A stretch of 64,000 bases of DNA from CAIXPS01 sp034430115 (GCA_034430115.1 DAOUFG010000093.1:1-64000), one strand, 5' to 3'. Counted from the stretch's first letter, positions 9,470 through 18,607 are shown. Numbers and translations: made by a program. Notes: generated by a model from the letters alone, not told the origin.

Positions 9470-10099
9470 ATGAGCAAGAAGCAAAAATACTACGTGGTGT
9501 GGAAAGGCCGTAAGCCGGGCATCTACCTCAACTGGGAGGACTGCTCGGCGCAGGTCACAGGCTTCGCCGGCGCGGAATACAAAGCCTTCGATAGCAAGTC
9601 CGCCGCCGAGAAGGCCTTCCAGGGCGATTACGAGGATTACAAGGGCCAGCATGTCTCTGCGTTGAGCCAGGCGCAGTTACTCGCCATTGGCAAACCGATC
9701 CTGGAGAGCTATGCGGTGGATGCAGCCTGTTCGGGCAACCCGGGGCCGCTGGAATATCGCTGTGTGCATACCGGCACGCGCAAACAACTTTTCAAGCAAG
9801 GCCCATTCGAACACGGCACTAATAACGTCGGCGAATTCCTGGCGATTGTGCATGCGCTGGCGCTGTTCAAGCAGAAGGGCATCGCATTGCCGATCTACTC
9901 CGACTCGGAAAATGCCATCGGCTGGGTGAAGGGAAAGAAGTGCAAGACGAAGCTGCCGCCCGATGACCGCAACGCCCCTTTGTTCGAACTTGTAGCGCGG
10001 GCGGAGCAGTGGTTGGCCGAGAATGACTATCCCAACCCGATCCTCAAATGGGAGACGGAAGCCTGGGGCGAAATCCCCGCCGACTTTGGGAGGAAATAG
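9470..10099 (+). CDS. rnhA: Ribonuclease H with viroplasmin domain
   Basis: Residues 1-50 form a caulimovirus-viroplasmin-like domain (YYVVWKGRKPGIY, then aromatic residues) that binds RNA-DNA hybrids. Residues about 80-209 are an RNase HI domain. The catalytic acids can be placed: Asp in YAVDAACSGNPG, Glu in NVGEFLAIVHAL, Asp in YSDSENAIGW and a C-terminal Asp in DFGRK. The enzyme removes RNA from hybrids during replication and repair. The frame is open 170 bases upstream, but only the ATG at 9470 gives the family N-terminus. Confidence 0.9.
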   Translation: MSKKQKYYVVWKGRKPGIYLNWEDCSAQVTGFAGAEYKAFDSKSAAEKAFQGDYEDYKGQHVSALSQAQLLAIGKPILESYAVDAACSGNPGPLEYRCVHTGTRKQLFKQGPFEHGTNNVGEFLAIVHALALFKQKGIALPIYSDSENAIGWVKGKKCKTKLPPDDRNAPLFELVARAEQWLAENDYPNPILKWETEAWGEIPADFGRK

Positions 10100-10106
10100 A
10101 GGCATC

Positions 10107-10523
10107 ATGATTCATCTCATCTGCGCGCCGGCGGACTTCAGGCCGCCCGAGGTTGGCGCGGTGCGCTGGTTGGAGCGGGATGCCGATTACACGCTTGCGC
10201 GCGATTTGTGGGCAACGCGTGGACAGGGCCTGAGTGAGGCGGACTGGTGTGAGGCGCATGATCTGGGCTACACCTATGCGGCAATCGTGGAAGATGGGAA
10301 GATCATTGCCTGCACAGCAGTGTGGCGTTATTCGGAGCAATCCTGGGAGGTGGCGGCGGTGATGACGCGTGAGGGATATCGCCGGCATGGCTATGCCAAA
10401 CAGGTGGTCGCGTTTGTGACCGCCTACATCTTGCAACAAGGCCACCGGCCCACCTGTACGACACAGGATGACAACGTCGCCATGCTTGCCACTGCGCGCA
10501 GCGTGGGGTTTCAGGTGGCGTAG
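10107..10523 (+). CDS. GNAT family acetyltransferase, small
   Basis: The 138-residue product has the GNAT core: a beta strand TYAAIVEDGKIIACTAVWR, then the acetyl-CoA pocket VMTREGYRRHGYAKQVVAFV with the R/Q-x-x-G-x-A pattern, and a C-terminal strand ending VGFQVA. It is similar to N-acetyltransferases that report uptake or metabolic state, but the acceptor is unknown. The ATG at 10107 has GAGG ten bases upstream and lies eight bases after the RNase H stop, so the two genes are probably co-transcribed. Confidence 0.75.
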   Translation: MIHLICAPADFRPPEVGAVRWLERDADYTLARDLWATRGQGLSEADWCEAHDLGYTYAAIVEDGKIIACTAVWRYSEQSWEVAAVMTREGYRRHGYAKQVVAFVTAYILQQGHRPTCTTQDDNVAMLATARSVGFQVA

Positions 10524-10612
10524 TAGATTGATCGTGCCCTTTACGTCATTGAATACAAGCGCTATCGCGCTAAAGTATTTTGGGTGAACTGTCGATAGCA
10601 AGGGAGCATCAA

Positions 10613-11230
10613 TTGTTAGTGGCACATCTCGTCCCAGGTTATTTCGCAACTGTGCTCACGCAGCCACATTGGCGCCCGGAATGGGGGAGGGGTCGTCGCA
10701 CCAGCCTTTGGATCGCCGCTCTTGGCGCAACTGTCGTGCCAGATACAGACGTTGTGTTGAATGTGCTCTCCGGCTCCTACATCAACCACAGCACGCTCTG
10801 GACGCATAGCCTGTTCGTTCACCTTAGCGTTGCATCCATCTGGCTTTTGCTATGGCGAAAGGGGCGTTGGCCATATCTGACCATGCTGGTCGGATTGGTG
10901 ACCTTGGGGGGACTGTCGCACTTGATGTTGGATATCATCGCGCATGGTACACCGTTACTGTATCCACTCTCATCAACGTTGATAGGCTTGCCTTCTGAGC
11001 GCGTTGTTAAGGGTGGGCTATGGGCCTACCTGAGTGATCCGATTTTCCTTCTGGAGCCGGCCCTAATCGCACTAGCGATGGTTCATTGGATTGTCCAGCG
11101 CCGTTGGTCATCCAGGCTGACGAAATGGGCCGTCGGTAGCGTGGTAGGTGTTGCTCTCACATTTGGGGTGATCTTTCTCATCGCTTTGCCGCGTCTGCAA
11201 GGGTTCGCCGATAGGCTAATGCTTCATTAG
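10613..11230 (+). CDS. Membrane-bound metal-dependent hydrolase, YdjM/DUF457 type
   Basis: The roughly 205-residue product has at least four membrane helices and the histidine marks of the YdjM family: HSTLWTHSLF after the first loop and SHLMLDIIAHGTPLLYP in the second half. The conserved His and Asp face the membrane interface and probably bind metal. The function is not settled; in gamma-proteobacteria relatives are LexA-regulated. A TTG at 10613 with AGGGAG six bases upstream is the best start; an in-frame TTG at 10580 lacks a site. No LexA box was noticed. Confidence 0.7.
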   Translation: MLVAHLVPGYFATVLTQPHWRPEWGRGRRTSLWIAALGATVVPDTDVVLNVLSGSYINHSTLWTHSLFVHLSVASIWLLLWRKGRWPYLTMLVGLVTLGGLSHLMLDIIAHGTPLLYPLSSTLIGLPSERVVKGGLWAYLSDPIFLLEPALIALAMVHWIVQRRWSSRLTKWAVGSVVGVALTFGVIFLIALPRLQGFADRLMLH

Positions 11231-11630
11231 GTGGTGACGGCCGGAGCCATGTGAGTTGGACGTATGGGGCAATGCACCGCCAGCGACGCCGTTGTTCATG
11301 TAATCGCTTTGGCGGTGTAGTTGCCCCTACATTACCCTATCCTCCTCATGGCAGCGCGGGTGGATCATTCGTGTAATTCGCGATGATTCGTGGATGCAAA
11401 TCCGAGGCGGCTGGCGGTCACATATTCCACACGTCAGCGGTAGGGGCAACTGCATCGCGCTAGGGAACGTGGACCCCTAGATGTAATTCGTGGTGCATTG
11501 CCGAACCCTTACGTGGGAATTGTTGATTGCCCGCTCTCCCCAGGTGCGGTAGAAATTGGCACCCATGTGACTGCTCTAGAATAATCAATAGTGAATATCC
11601 TCATCTGAACAGGCGTAAAATTGCTTATGA
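11231..11630. other. Intergenic stretch without a gene
   Basis: About 400 bases without a convincing reading frame. It holds several short look-alike pieces (GTAGTTGCCCCTAC and GTAGGGGCAACTGCA, in opposite orientation) that can pair over a distance and look like a decayed repeat. AATTCGTG also recurs within a few hundred bases. The last 50 bases carry the promoter region of the toxin-antitoxin pair. Confidence 0.5.
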
Positions 11631-11639
11631 GTGAACGAA

Positions 11640-11867
11640 ATGATTAAAACGTATGAGGCTGTAATCGATCAAGAAGGGGTTCTGCGGTTTCTTGAGCCTG
11701 TCAAGTTGCCGCGTATGCGTCGTGTCTTCATTACCATTCTGGATGAAGAGCCGGAACTGAGTGGGCGTGAATCTGCGATGTTGAGTGAACCAGCTTTAGC
11801 TGCTGAGTGGCTTACACCTGAAGAAGATGCTGCATGGTCACACTTAGCCCAGCTTCCATCGTTGTAG
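11640..11867 (+). CDS. Antitoxin of a type II TA pair
   Basis: A 75-residue acidic protein. The N-terminal segment IKTYEAVIDQEGVLRFLEPVKL resembles the swapped-hairpin DNA-binding part of small antitoxins whose members begin with a tyrosine-rich strand and a Gly-Val turn. The Glu-rich C-terminus (EWLTPEEDAAW) is the usual toxin-binding tail. Its 3' end overlaps the start of the MazF/PemK gene by 34 bases, so the two are translated together. The GTG at 11631 is an alternative start. It should repress its own promoter with the toxin; the operator was not located. Confidence 0.7.
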   Translation: MIKTYEAVIDQEGVLRFLEPVKLPRMRRVFITILDEEPELSGRESAMLSEPALAAEWLTPEEDAAWSHLAQLPSL

Positions 11868-12178
11868 TCAAATTTCCGTTTACGGACCTATCAGGGTCGA
11901 AATTGCGTCCAGCAGTGGTGCTTTGCGACGCAGGGCGCGGTGATTGGTTGCTATGTCAGATTACCAGCAACCCGCATAGTGACCCTAGTGCTATAAGAAT
12001 CGTTCCTGCCGACATTGCAACAGGTTCGCTCGCTACGCTGAGCTTTGTACGTCCGGCAAAATTGTTTACAGCAAGCGACGCGCTGATCACCAAGCGCATT
12101 GCCGTTCTCAAAGATGAGAAGTTCAAAGAAATTCTGCTCACCACCATTGGGATTCTACAAGCGGTTATACCCAAGTAG
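11834..12178 (+). CDS. MazF/PemK family mRNA-cleaving toxin
   Basis: The 114-residue product has the PemK/MazF fold marks: VVVKFPFTDLSGSKLRPAVVL at the N-terminus with the basic residue before PAVVL, then LCQITSNP in the second strand, and the C-terminal VRPAKLFTASDALITKR. These are ribosome-independent endoribonucleases that cut mRNA at short motifs. No key residue is missing, so it is probably active. It overlaps the antitoxin gene upstream. Confidence 0.85.
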   Translation: MVTLSPASIVVVKFPFTDLSGSKLRPAVVLCDAGRGDWLLCQITSNPHSDPSAIRIVPADIATGSLATLSFVRPAKLFTASDALITKRIAVLKDEKFKEILLTTIGILQAVIPK

Positions 12179-12368
12179 TTTCCATAGCAGTATTTCTTGC
12201 CTATCATGGTCGTTTGGTAGATAGCCACCGGCGGGTGATTGCGTCACACTTGCCCCATTTTCGCGTGTAAGGGCAACTGCACCATGCCGGGGATGTGAAT
12301 CCTCGGACGTTTTACCATGGTGGACACTTCCAGCCTTTTGCCGGTCGGGAACAAAATCTGTTCCTTGT

Positions 12369-12424
12369 TACACACAGATAAACGCTGACCCAAATCTGTG
12401 TTTATCCGTGTTCATCTGTGGTGA
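12369..12424. repeat. Dispersed ACAGAT/ATCTGTG intergenic repeat
   Basis: Imperfect palindrome built from CACAGATAAAC and its complement-like ATCTGTGTTTATCCGTGTTCATCTGTGG, directly after the end of the enolase-superfamily gene. The same type of sequence occurs at 19684-19768 and 54901-54966. It may work as a transcript end for the minus-strand gene. Confidence 0.65.
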
Positions 12425-13555
12425 TTATTCCGCAAATCGCCTGATCCGCTCCCAATCCAACTCGATGCCCAGCCCCGGCGCGGTCGGGATTGGCAGCAGG
12501 CCCTCCGCGTCCAGCGTGAAGGGTGTGGTCACGATCTCCTCAATATAGGGCGAAGGGGTGAGATATTCCACCCACCGCGCCACCGGCAACGCCGCGGCCA
12601 GGTGCAGATCGGCTGCCAGCCCCACCGCCGTGTTCCAGCCGTGCGAGACGAGCAACACATTGTGATCGTAGGCCATCCAGCCGATGCGGCGCGCTTCCGA
12701 CAGCCCGCCCACCTTGGTGCAATCGGGCTGAATGATGTCCACCGCACCGCGCTCGATCCACGGCATGAAGCTTTGCCGGCGCGTGAGCACTTCGCCGGTG
12801 CTGATGGGCAGCGGGGCGTTCTCGCGTAGCTTGATGAAGCCCTCGATGTCGTCGGGCGGCAAGGCTTCCTCGAACCACGTCACGTCGTAGTCGGCCAACA
12901 TCTTGGCCGTCTCCAACGCCCATTTATAGCCGTGCGGCCAAAAGTGCTCGCTCCCGCCCGCATCCACCATGATCTCCACGTCGGGCCCGACCGTCTCACG
13001 CGCCGTGCGCACCAACAGTTCATCCATCTTGCGGCTGACGCGCCCGAACGGCTTCCAGCCCAGCTTGATAGCCCGGAAGCCGCGCGAAAGGACGGCCTGT
13101 AACTTCTCGCGCAAGATGTCCGGCTCGTCGAACAGGATCGAGCCATACGGTTTGATGCGTTCGCGGTAGTAACCGCCCAGCAGGCGCGCCACCGGCTGCC
13201 CGCACACCTTGCCCAGCAAGTCCCACAGGGCGATATCGATGCCGCTGATGGCGTGCGTCACCGCACCGCCGCGCCCCTGCCAAAAGGCCATCTGACCGAT
13301 CTTCTCCGTCACGCGTTCCGGCTCGATGGCGCACTCGCCGATCAGCCACGGGCGCATCAGGCGCAGCGCGCCTTCCACCAGCGCCTGGCTGGTATAGACG
13401 CTGCCGATGCCTACCAGCGGCCGGCCGTTCAATGTTTCGTCGCTGACGACCTCGATCAACGTATGCAGGTTTTCTTCCGGCTCGATCTCCGCATCCCAGC
13501 CGCCTTCAGGCGTGCGGCCCATCAGCGGCGTGCTGCGCACTTCAACAATCTTCAT
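12425..13555 (-). CDS. Enolase-superfamily enzyme (mandelate racemase type)
   Basis: The 376-residue product has the N-terminal capping domain and the barrel of the mandelate racemase/galactonate dehydratase group. Metal ligands are in IMVDAGG, WFEEALP and STGEVLT; the barrel base is AIKLGWK on strand 2; and SHGWN near the C-terminus supplies the catalytic His. The reaction is likely acid-sugar dehydration or epimerisation, in line with the sugar genes further right. Its ATG overlaps the stop of the upstream GyrI-like gene by four bases, so they form one operon with coupled translation. Confidence 0.85.
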   Translation of the reverse strand: MKIVEVRSTPLMGRTPEGGWDAEIEPEENLHTLIEVVSDETLNGRPLVGIGSVYTSQALVEGALRLMRPWLIGECAIEPERVTEKIGQMAFWQGRGGAVTHAISGIDIALWDLLGKVCGQPVARLLGGYYRERIKPYGSILFDEPDILREKLQAVLSRGFRAIKLGWKPFGRVSRKMDELLVRTARETVGPDVEIMVDAGGSEHFWPHGYKWALETAKMLADYDVTWFEEALPPDDIEGFIKLRENAPLPISTGEVLTRRQSFMPWIERGAVDIIQPDCTKVGGLSEARRIGWMAYDHNVLLVSHGWNTAVGLAADLHLAAALPVARWVEYLTPSPYIEEIVTTPFTLDAEGLLPIPTAPGLGIELDWERIRRFAE

Positions 13556-14091
13556 TTCTTCACCGTGATCCAGAACTCCATCTCAGGTTGGTGCGCTTCG
13601 TCACAGCCGGGCGGGTAGGCGTCGAAGTGCAGCCCAACGTTGGGAGCGTCCATGTTGAATTGATACCCCAGCGGTTTCATCATCTTGTAGGGGTTATCCC
13701 GCCAGAAGCGCGCGTCATATTTCGCCTGGGTCAGCTTAAAGCACAGCCAGTCGCTCTCGCCGATTTCCATCGTAAAGAGCGCCTGCCGCCGGGCCAGCGC
13801 GGTGAAATCCGTGTGTTGGGTCGCCTCGATGCAGAGGGTGTAACGCTGGCCGTGTTTTTCGCACGCCGCATCCCATGAGCCAAGCCCTAGCACCCATGCC
13901 GGCACGCGTGAAGCCCCTTTCAACGCTTCCAGCCGGCCATCGCCAAGCACGTCGCTCCAGAATTGGGGGATGAGTTCCCTATCGGCATGCGCCGGCACGA
14001 TCAGCGTATAGCCGGTGATCGTGAAGGCCGGTCGGTGTACCACGTAGGTCTTGTACCCGGTGATTTCCTCGCTACGCTCGAGTATTGTCAT
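13552..14091 (-). CDS. GyrI-like small-molecule-binding protein
   Basis: The 179-residue product resembles the stand-alone AraC effector-binding (GyrI-like) domain: a beta start, VVHRPAFTITGY, the central VLGLGSWDAACEKHGQRYTLCIEAT, and an acidic end EMEFWITVKK with the conserved Glu of this fold. Such domains bind or in some cases hydrolyse small molecules. No DNA-binding domain is attached, so it is not itself an AraC regulator. It is translationally coupled to the downstream enolase-superfamily gene, hinting at a shared substrate. Confidence 0.7.
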   Translation of the reverse strand: MTILERSEEITGYKTYVVHRPAFTITGYTLIVPAHADRELIPQFWSDVLGDGRLEALKGASRVPAWVLGLGSWDAACEKHGQRYTLCIEATQHTDFTALARRQALFTMEIGESDWLCFKLTQAKYDARFWRDNPYKMMKPLGYQFNMDAPNVGLHFDAYPPGCDEAHQPEMEFWITVKK

Positions 14092-14202
14092 GACGCTACT
14101 CCATTCAGTGCAATGACGTTCGTGATGCGCGACGAACGGCGGTGGGCAAATGACTGCTCAGCATATTTGAGCCTCTGTGCCCTCTGTATCTCTGTGGTGA
14201 AT

Positions 14203-14916
14203 TTATGGCAAGAAATTACCGGGCCGGACGCGCGGCCAGGCCAGCGCGGGCTTGAAGCCCTCGGCATATTCCACGCCGCACTGGATGCCACGGAACGCGC
14301 CCACCACCTGCGAATATTTCACCAGGTCCCACCCGCCCGAGGTTTGCATGTTGGCCATCTGGCTCTTGTGCAGGCGCAGCAGCTCGCACTTGCGTTCAAA
14401 TACGTCGCTGATGTCCACATAGTGCGTGGGCTGCCACTCCAGGCCGGTGACGGCGTCCATGTAGTACATGACGGGCGCTTTGGCCAGTGGGCTGTGCGCC
14501 GTGAAGATGGTCTTCACCGCCGAGAGCAGCACGGCGTGAAAGGCGATCTGGCTGGTGACCATGTGATCGGTGTTGTAGTCCACCGGCGCTGGCGCGAAGA
14601 CGATGTCGGCCTGGGCCTGCCGCAGCACGTCCACCAGCCAGTTGCGTGCCTCATCCGTATCGCGGATATATTCGTCGGACTGGCCCATGCAGATGTACCG
14701 CCCGCCCAGGCCGTGGGCAACGGACTCCGCCTCACCGGCGCGGATGCGGGCGATTTCCTCGTAAGGGGTTTGAGGATCATATTGCGCGCCTTTGTCGCCG
14801 TTGGAGATGACCACGTTGGTGATCGTATGGCCGCCCTGGGCCTGATATTTGACGAGTGTCCCGAGACAGTTCAACTCGATGTCGTCCTGGTGTGCGCCGA
14901 CACTGACAATGTTCAT
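14203..14916 (-). CDS. PIG-L family deacetylase
   Basis: The 237-residue product has the zinc motif AHQDDIE (8-14, the AHPDDE pattern of LmbE/PIG-L) and YNTDHMVTSQIAFH with the third metal ligand. The family removes acetyl groups from N-acetylglucosaminyl compounds, for example in bacillithiol or mycothiol synthesis, and also serves sugar catabolism. The second family residue is Gln where Pro is usual. Neighbours do not define a thiol pathway, so a role in amino-sugar use is equally likely. An AGGAGG lies just upstream of the ATG. Confidence 0.85.
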   Translation of the reverse strand: MNIVSVGAHQDDIELNCLGTLVKYQAQGGHTITNVVISNGDKGAQYDPQTPYEEIARIRAGEAESVAHGLGGRYICMGQSDEYIRDTDEARNWLVDVLRQAQADIVFAPAPVDYNTDHMVTSQIAFHAVLLSAVKTIFTAHSPLAKAPVMYYMDAVTGLEWQPTHYVDISDVFERKCELLRLHKSQMANMQTSGGWDLVKYSQVVGAFRGIQCGVEYAEGFKPALAWPRVRPGNFLP

Positions 14917-15037
14917 CGAACCCTCCTAAATTGAGATTGGAGACTGGCGATTCGAGATGTAAGTGCAATCACGCGACGATTTGATTGTAATGGAGAGGCG
15001 TATATCGCGGGAATGTGTGGGTGCAGGGAGGAGGTAA

Positions 15038-15084
15038 GACACCCGATTTCTCAAGCGCGGTACGCCGCGCCGAAATCGGGTGTC
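15038..15084. repeat. Nested palindrome, CCCGATTT repeat family
   Basis: Perfect 13-bp arms (15038-15050 GACACCCGATTTC, 15072-15084) enclose a second palindrome GCGCGG-tacg-CCGCGC (15055-15070). The outer CCCGATTT...AAATCGGG core is shared with the repeats at 21611 and 24766. It lies in a gene-free gap between two leftward genes and may end the GNAT transcript. Confidence 0.7.
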
Positions 15085-15170
15085 TGGGTAATGCACCGTG
15101 GTAGGCGCGAGTTTCACACTCACGCTGGTATGCCGTCGCAATCGTCAACCGTCAATCGAAAATCGTCAAT

Positions 15171-15938
15171 TCACTTCCCCGCTTCGCGATACCAATAGGT
15201 ATACAGCGGCGCGAAACCCGCCCGCTGATAGAGCGCGCAGGCCGGCGCGTTGAGCAACATCACCTGCAAGTACATCTGTTGCGCGTCGTTCTCAAGGCTC
15301 CATTGCGCCAGCGCCCCCAGGATTTGCGTGGCTGCGCCCTGGCGGCGGAAGTCGGGGTGCGTCTCCATGCAAAAGATGCCCGTCCAGCCGCGCTCTGTGA
15401 CGCCCAGCCCCACAGCCACCGGCCTGCCGTTCAGGCTTGCCAGCGCGAACCCGGCCTGCGGCCCGATGCGCTGCACGATGCCCTGCCGCATGGCTTGCTC
15501 GTGCGCGCTCATGTGGCCGCCCTGCGCATAAGCCTCCACCCACGTCTCGTTAAAGCCGGAGATGCTCACGCTAAGCCGCCGGGGTTTATTCCCGCCGGTG
15601 CGCTCGATCACGTCTGCGGTCTGCGCGATCTGCACGCTCGTGTCGCTGATGCGTGCATAGCCGCGCGCATCCAACGCGCCGTCCAATTCGTTGGGCAGGC
15701 TGGCCGGGCACATCTGATAACGCGCGTGCATGTTACGCTGTGCGTAAAACGCTTCGACCAGTTCCAGCCGTTCTTCCAGGCGCATCTGGCCGTAGACGTC
15801 GTTGGGCAAGACGGAGTTGGCACGCTGTGTGACCTTTTCGTTGTAGCGCAAGCGCCAGCCATCCACTATTTGCGTCGTTGCCGCTGGCCATGCGTTGGCC
15901 GCCAGTTCTTCAAGAAAGTGCACCAGTGTGTTGGACAT
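15171..15938 (-). CDS. GNAT family N-acetyltransferase
   Basis: The 255-residue product has the two-part layout of larger GNAT enzymes. The catalytic part is in the last third: the acetyl-CoA loop METHPDFRRQGAATQILGAL (R-R-Q-G-A), followed by YLQVMLLNAPACALYQRAGF. The N-terminal two thirds form a divergent or pseudo-GNAT half with a VDGWRLRYNEKVTQRANSVLP start known from uncharacterised Chloroflexota and actinobacterial members. The acceptor is unknown. It is divergent from the aminotransferase gene, with 63 bases in between. Confidence 0.8.
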   Translation of the reverse strand: MSNTLVHFLEELAANAWPAATTQIVDGWRLRYNEKVTQRANSVLPNDVYGQMRLEERLELVEAFYAQRNMHARYQMCPASLPNELDGALDARGYARISDTSVQIAQTADVIERTGGNKPRRLSVSISGFNETWVEAYAQGGHMSAHEQAMRQGIVQRIGPQAGFALASLNGRPVAVGLGVTERGWTGIFCMETHPDFRRQGAATQILGALAQWSLENDAQQMYLQVMLLNAPACALYQRAGFAPLYTYWYREAGK

Positions 15939-15972
15939 GCGCTGATTGTATAAACAAAAGGACCAACCGGGC

Positions 15973-15978
15973 TACAAT
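15973..15978 (+). promoter_or_regulatory. Candidate -10 box of the DegT aminotransferase gene
   Basis: TACAAT about 24 bases before the start codon, with a weak TAAACA (15951-15956) 16 bases upstream as possible -35. TACAAT boxes recur before other genes here (near 21749, 40457, 43536 and 45217), which supports it as this host's sigma-70-like pattern. AGGAGG follows just before the ATG. Confidence 0.4.
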
Positions 15979-16001
15979 CGCAATTACATCAGGAGGCAGG
16001 C

Positions 16002-17222
16002 ATGACACATTTAGCCATCAACGGCGGTGAGCAGACGTGTGATATCCAGTGGCCCACGTGGCCGATGTGGGACGATCATGAGCGACAGGGTTTGATGGCA
16101 GTGCTTGAATCGGGCAAGTGGTGGTACGGCGAGCGCGTCCAGGAGTTCGAGGCTGCCTTTGCAGCGTTTCAGACGGCGCGCTTTGGCGTGACGGCGACCA
16201 GCGGCACGACTGCGCTGGAGGCGACCTTGACGGCCCTGGGCATTGGGCCGGGCGATGAGGTGATCGTCCCGCCCTATACGTTCGTCGCCACGGCCAGCGC
16301 CGTGCTGCGCGTGGGCGCGGTGCCCATCTTCGCCGACATCCAGCCGCGCACGTTGTGCATCGACCCCGAGGATGTGCTGCGCAAGATTTCCCCGCGCACC
16401 AAAGCCGTCGTCCCCGTGCACCTGGCCGGCTACGTGGCGGATATGGATCGCCTGTGTGAGATCGGCAACGCCTTTGAATTGCGCATCGTCGAAGATGCCT
16501 GCCATTCGTGGGGCAGCCAGTGGAAGGGCAAAGGCACCGGCGCGCTGGGCGATTGCGGCGTGTTCAGCTTCCAGGCTTCTAAGAACATCACCAGCGCCGA
16601 GGGCGGCATCATGCTCACCGACGACGAACAAATCGCCGACGATTGCCGCAGCTTCACCAACGTGGGGCGGCGCAAAGGCGGCGCGTGGTATCAGCATTTC
16701 AATATCGGCAGCAACCTGCGCCTGACCGAGTTCCAGGCGGCGTTGCTGCTGGCACAACTGACGCGCCTGGAAGAGCACACCCTGAAGCGCCAGGCGAATG
16801 CCGACGTATTGTTCCGTGGCATTCGCGGCCTGCCCGGCATCGTCCCGATTGAGAATGACCCGCGCATCACACGGCGCGGCTATCACCTGTTCCCCATCCG
16901 GCTGGACCTGAACACCCTGGGCATCTCGCGCGAGCGTTTTGTGGCAGCCCTCACAGCCGAAGGCGTGCCCACCTCTGAAGGGTATAGCACGCCGCTTTAT
17001 AAGAATCCCATGTTCGAACGCATGAGCACCGACCCGCACACGCGACCCTACCTGGGCGACGTGGTGGACTACCGGCAGATGTGCTGCCCGGTGTGCGAGC
17101 AGGTGTGCGCCGATGGCATCTGGCTGTTCCATACCTTGCTATTGGCCGACGAGCCGGCCATGCACAAGATCGCGGATGCGATTGCGAAGGTTTGCGAGCA
17201 TGTGGATGAACTCCGCGCCTGA
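16002..17222 (+). CDS. DegT/DnrJ/EryC1/StrS aminotransferase
   Basis: The 406-residue product is a PLP-dependent sugar aminotransferase or dehydratase of fold type I. Marks are TSGTTALEATLTALGIGPGD for cofactor phosphate binding, FVATASAVLRVGAVPIFADI, EDACHSWGSQWKGKGTG, and the Schiff-base lysine in FSFQASKNITSAEGG. Enzymes of this group make amino sugars, but catabolic relatives are common next to Gfo/Idh/MocA oxidoreductases, as here. An AGGAGG precedes the ATG. The next gene starts about 20 bases after the stop, so it probably leads the operon 16.0-19.6 kb. Confidence 0.85.
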   Translation: MTHLAINGGEQTCDIQWPTWPMWDDHERQGLMAVLESGKWWYGERVQEFEAAFAAFQTARFGVTATSGTTALEATLTALGIGPGDEVIVPPYTFVATASAVLRVGAVPIFADIQPRTLCIDPEDVLRKISPRTKAVVPVHLAGYVADMDRLCEIGNAFELRIVEDACHSWGSQWKGKGTGALGDCGVFSFQASKNITSAEGGIMLTDDEQIADDCRSFTNVGRRKGGAWYQHFNIGSNLRLTEFQAALLLAQLTRLEEHTLKRQANADVLFRGIRGLPGIVPIENDPRITRRGYHLFPIRLDLNTLGISRERFVAALTAEGVPTSEGYSTPLYKNPMFERMSTDPHTRPYLGDVVDYRQMCCPVCEQVCADGIWLFHTLLLADEPAMHKIADAIAKVCEHVDELRA

Positions 17223-17243
17223 TTTTTGCAAGGAGTAATGAGC

Positions 17244-18572
17244 ATGTTCAAAGCATCAGCAGCTCAGGTTGACTTGAACCCACCCGTCGGCAGTTGGATG
17301 ACGGGCTTTGGCGCGCGCATCACACCCACCACCGGCAAACACGACCCAATCATGGCGCACGCGCTCCTGCTGGACGACGGCGCCAGCAAGCTGGCCATTG
17401 TGGCGTGTGATCTGATCGGCTTTACGCCCGCCGCCGTGGCCGATATTCGCCATCGCATCGCCCGCAAGAGCGCCATCCCGGCGGTGAACATCCTGGTCAC
17501 GTGCACCCACACGCACTCCGGCCCGGCCAGCATGCCGTTCCGCGGCGTGATGGGCAATATCGACGCGAACTGGCTGGCCGAAGCCGAACGCAAACTGGTG
17601 GACCTGGTGGACGGTCTCTCGGCTGCGCTGCAACCGGCGCAAGTGGCCTTTGGCACGACGCGCGTCGGCGGCATCGGCTACAACCGGCAGGACCCAACCC
17701 GCGTCATGGACGAGGAATTGAACGTCATGGCGGTTGAAACGACCGGCGGCGTGCCGATTGCCACATTGGTGAACTATGCCACGCACCCGGTGGTGCTTGG
17801 ACCGAACAATCTGCTCTTTAGCGCCGATTACCCTGGCGAACTGGCGCGCTGCCTGAGCGAAGCGCGCGGCGGCGTTGGGATGTTTTTGCAAGGCGCCAGC
17901 GGCGATGTGGACCCGCTGGTCTACCAGCAGCGCGGCTGGGGCACGGGTACTTTCGCGGATACGCGCCAGATCGGCGAAAGTCTGTGCGTTGCTGCACTGC
18001 AAGCGCTGAAAGACGCGCCCCGCACAAGTGAAGTGACCCTGAGCGTGTCTAGCAAGATGCTGGAAGTGCCGCTGGATGCGCCGCCATCGCCGGAGGAACT
18101 GGCGCAGCTCGTGGCCGGCTTCCAGGCCGACCGCCAGAAGGCCGCCGCCGCCGGCGACGAGATGCAAGAGAAAGTGGCGCTGGCGATGTTGGACTGGGCC
18201 GGCGAATTGGGCCAGGCGCTGGAGAGCGAAACGGTGCAGCAAACCCTGCCAAGCGAACTCTTTGTCGCGGGCATCAATGACGTGTGCCTGATCGGCCTGC
18301 CGTTCGAGACGTATACCGACATCGGCCTGGCGATCAAGCAGAACTTGCAACCGCTCAAGGCCTGGTACGTGGGCTATGCCAACGGCCTGTATGGCTATTG
18401 CCCGACGGCGTGGGCCAAGCGGCAGGGCGGCTATGGGCCCGACGGCTCGCACCGCTGGTTCCCGCGCCTGCTCACGGCCATCGGCTATGGCGCGGACGAG
18501 TTGATCGTCGGGGAAGCGACGCAACTGGCGAAGACAATCGCGGCGCGCGAGACGTCCGAAGCCGGCGAGTGA
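17244..18572 (+). CDS. Neutral/alkaline ceramidase-like hydrolase
   Basis: The roughly 442-residue product matches the N-terminal catalytic domain of neutral ceramidases. Marks include ILVTCTHTHSGP with the zinc His pair, YATHPVVLG, the nucleophile-type FLQGASGDVDP, and a C-terminal GYANGLYGYCPT. No signal peptide is present, which differs from secreted ceramidases and agrees with the many cytoplasmic or uncharacterised members in sugar clusters. The true substrate is probably not ceramide. The start at 17244 is favoured because AAGGAG is eight bases upstream; ATG 17238 is too close to that site. Confidence 0.75.
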   Translation: MFKASAAQVDLNPPVGSWMTGFGARITPTTGKHDPIMAHALLLDDGASKLAIVACDLIGFTPAAVADIRHRIARKSAIPAVNILVTCTHTHSGPASMPFRGVMGNIDANWLAEAERKLVDLVDGLSAALQPAQVAFGTTRVGGIGYNRQDPTRVMDEELNVMAVETTGGVPIATLVNYATHPVVLGPNNLLFSADYPGELARCLSEARGGVGMFLQGASGDVDPLVYQQRGWGTGTFADTRQIGESLCVAALQALKDAPRTSEVTLSVSSKMLEVPLDAPPSPEELAQLVAGFQADRQKAAAAGDEMQEKVALAMLDWAGELGQALESETVQQTLPSELFVAGINDVCLIGLPFETYTDIGLAIKQNLQPLKAWYVGYANGLYGYCPTAWAKRQGGYGPDGSHRWFPRLLTAIGYGADELIVGEATQLAKTIAARETSEAGE

Positions 18573-18607
18573 CCGTTCGATCTTTCACTGGAAACAAAGG
18601 AGCACAC

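Noticed and set aside
13963..14934. A 323-codon plus-strand frame opposite the PIG-L and GyrI-like genes
   Set aside because: It is antisense to two genes with clear motifs and shows no domain of its own; the same holds for long antisense frames at 16011-17132, 17256-18524 and 38035-39039.
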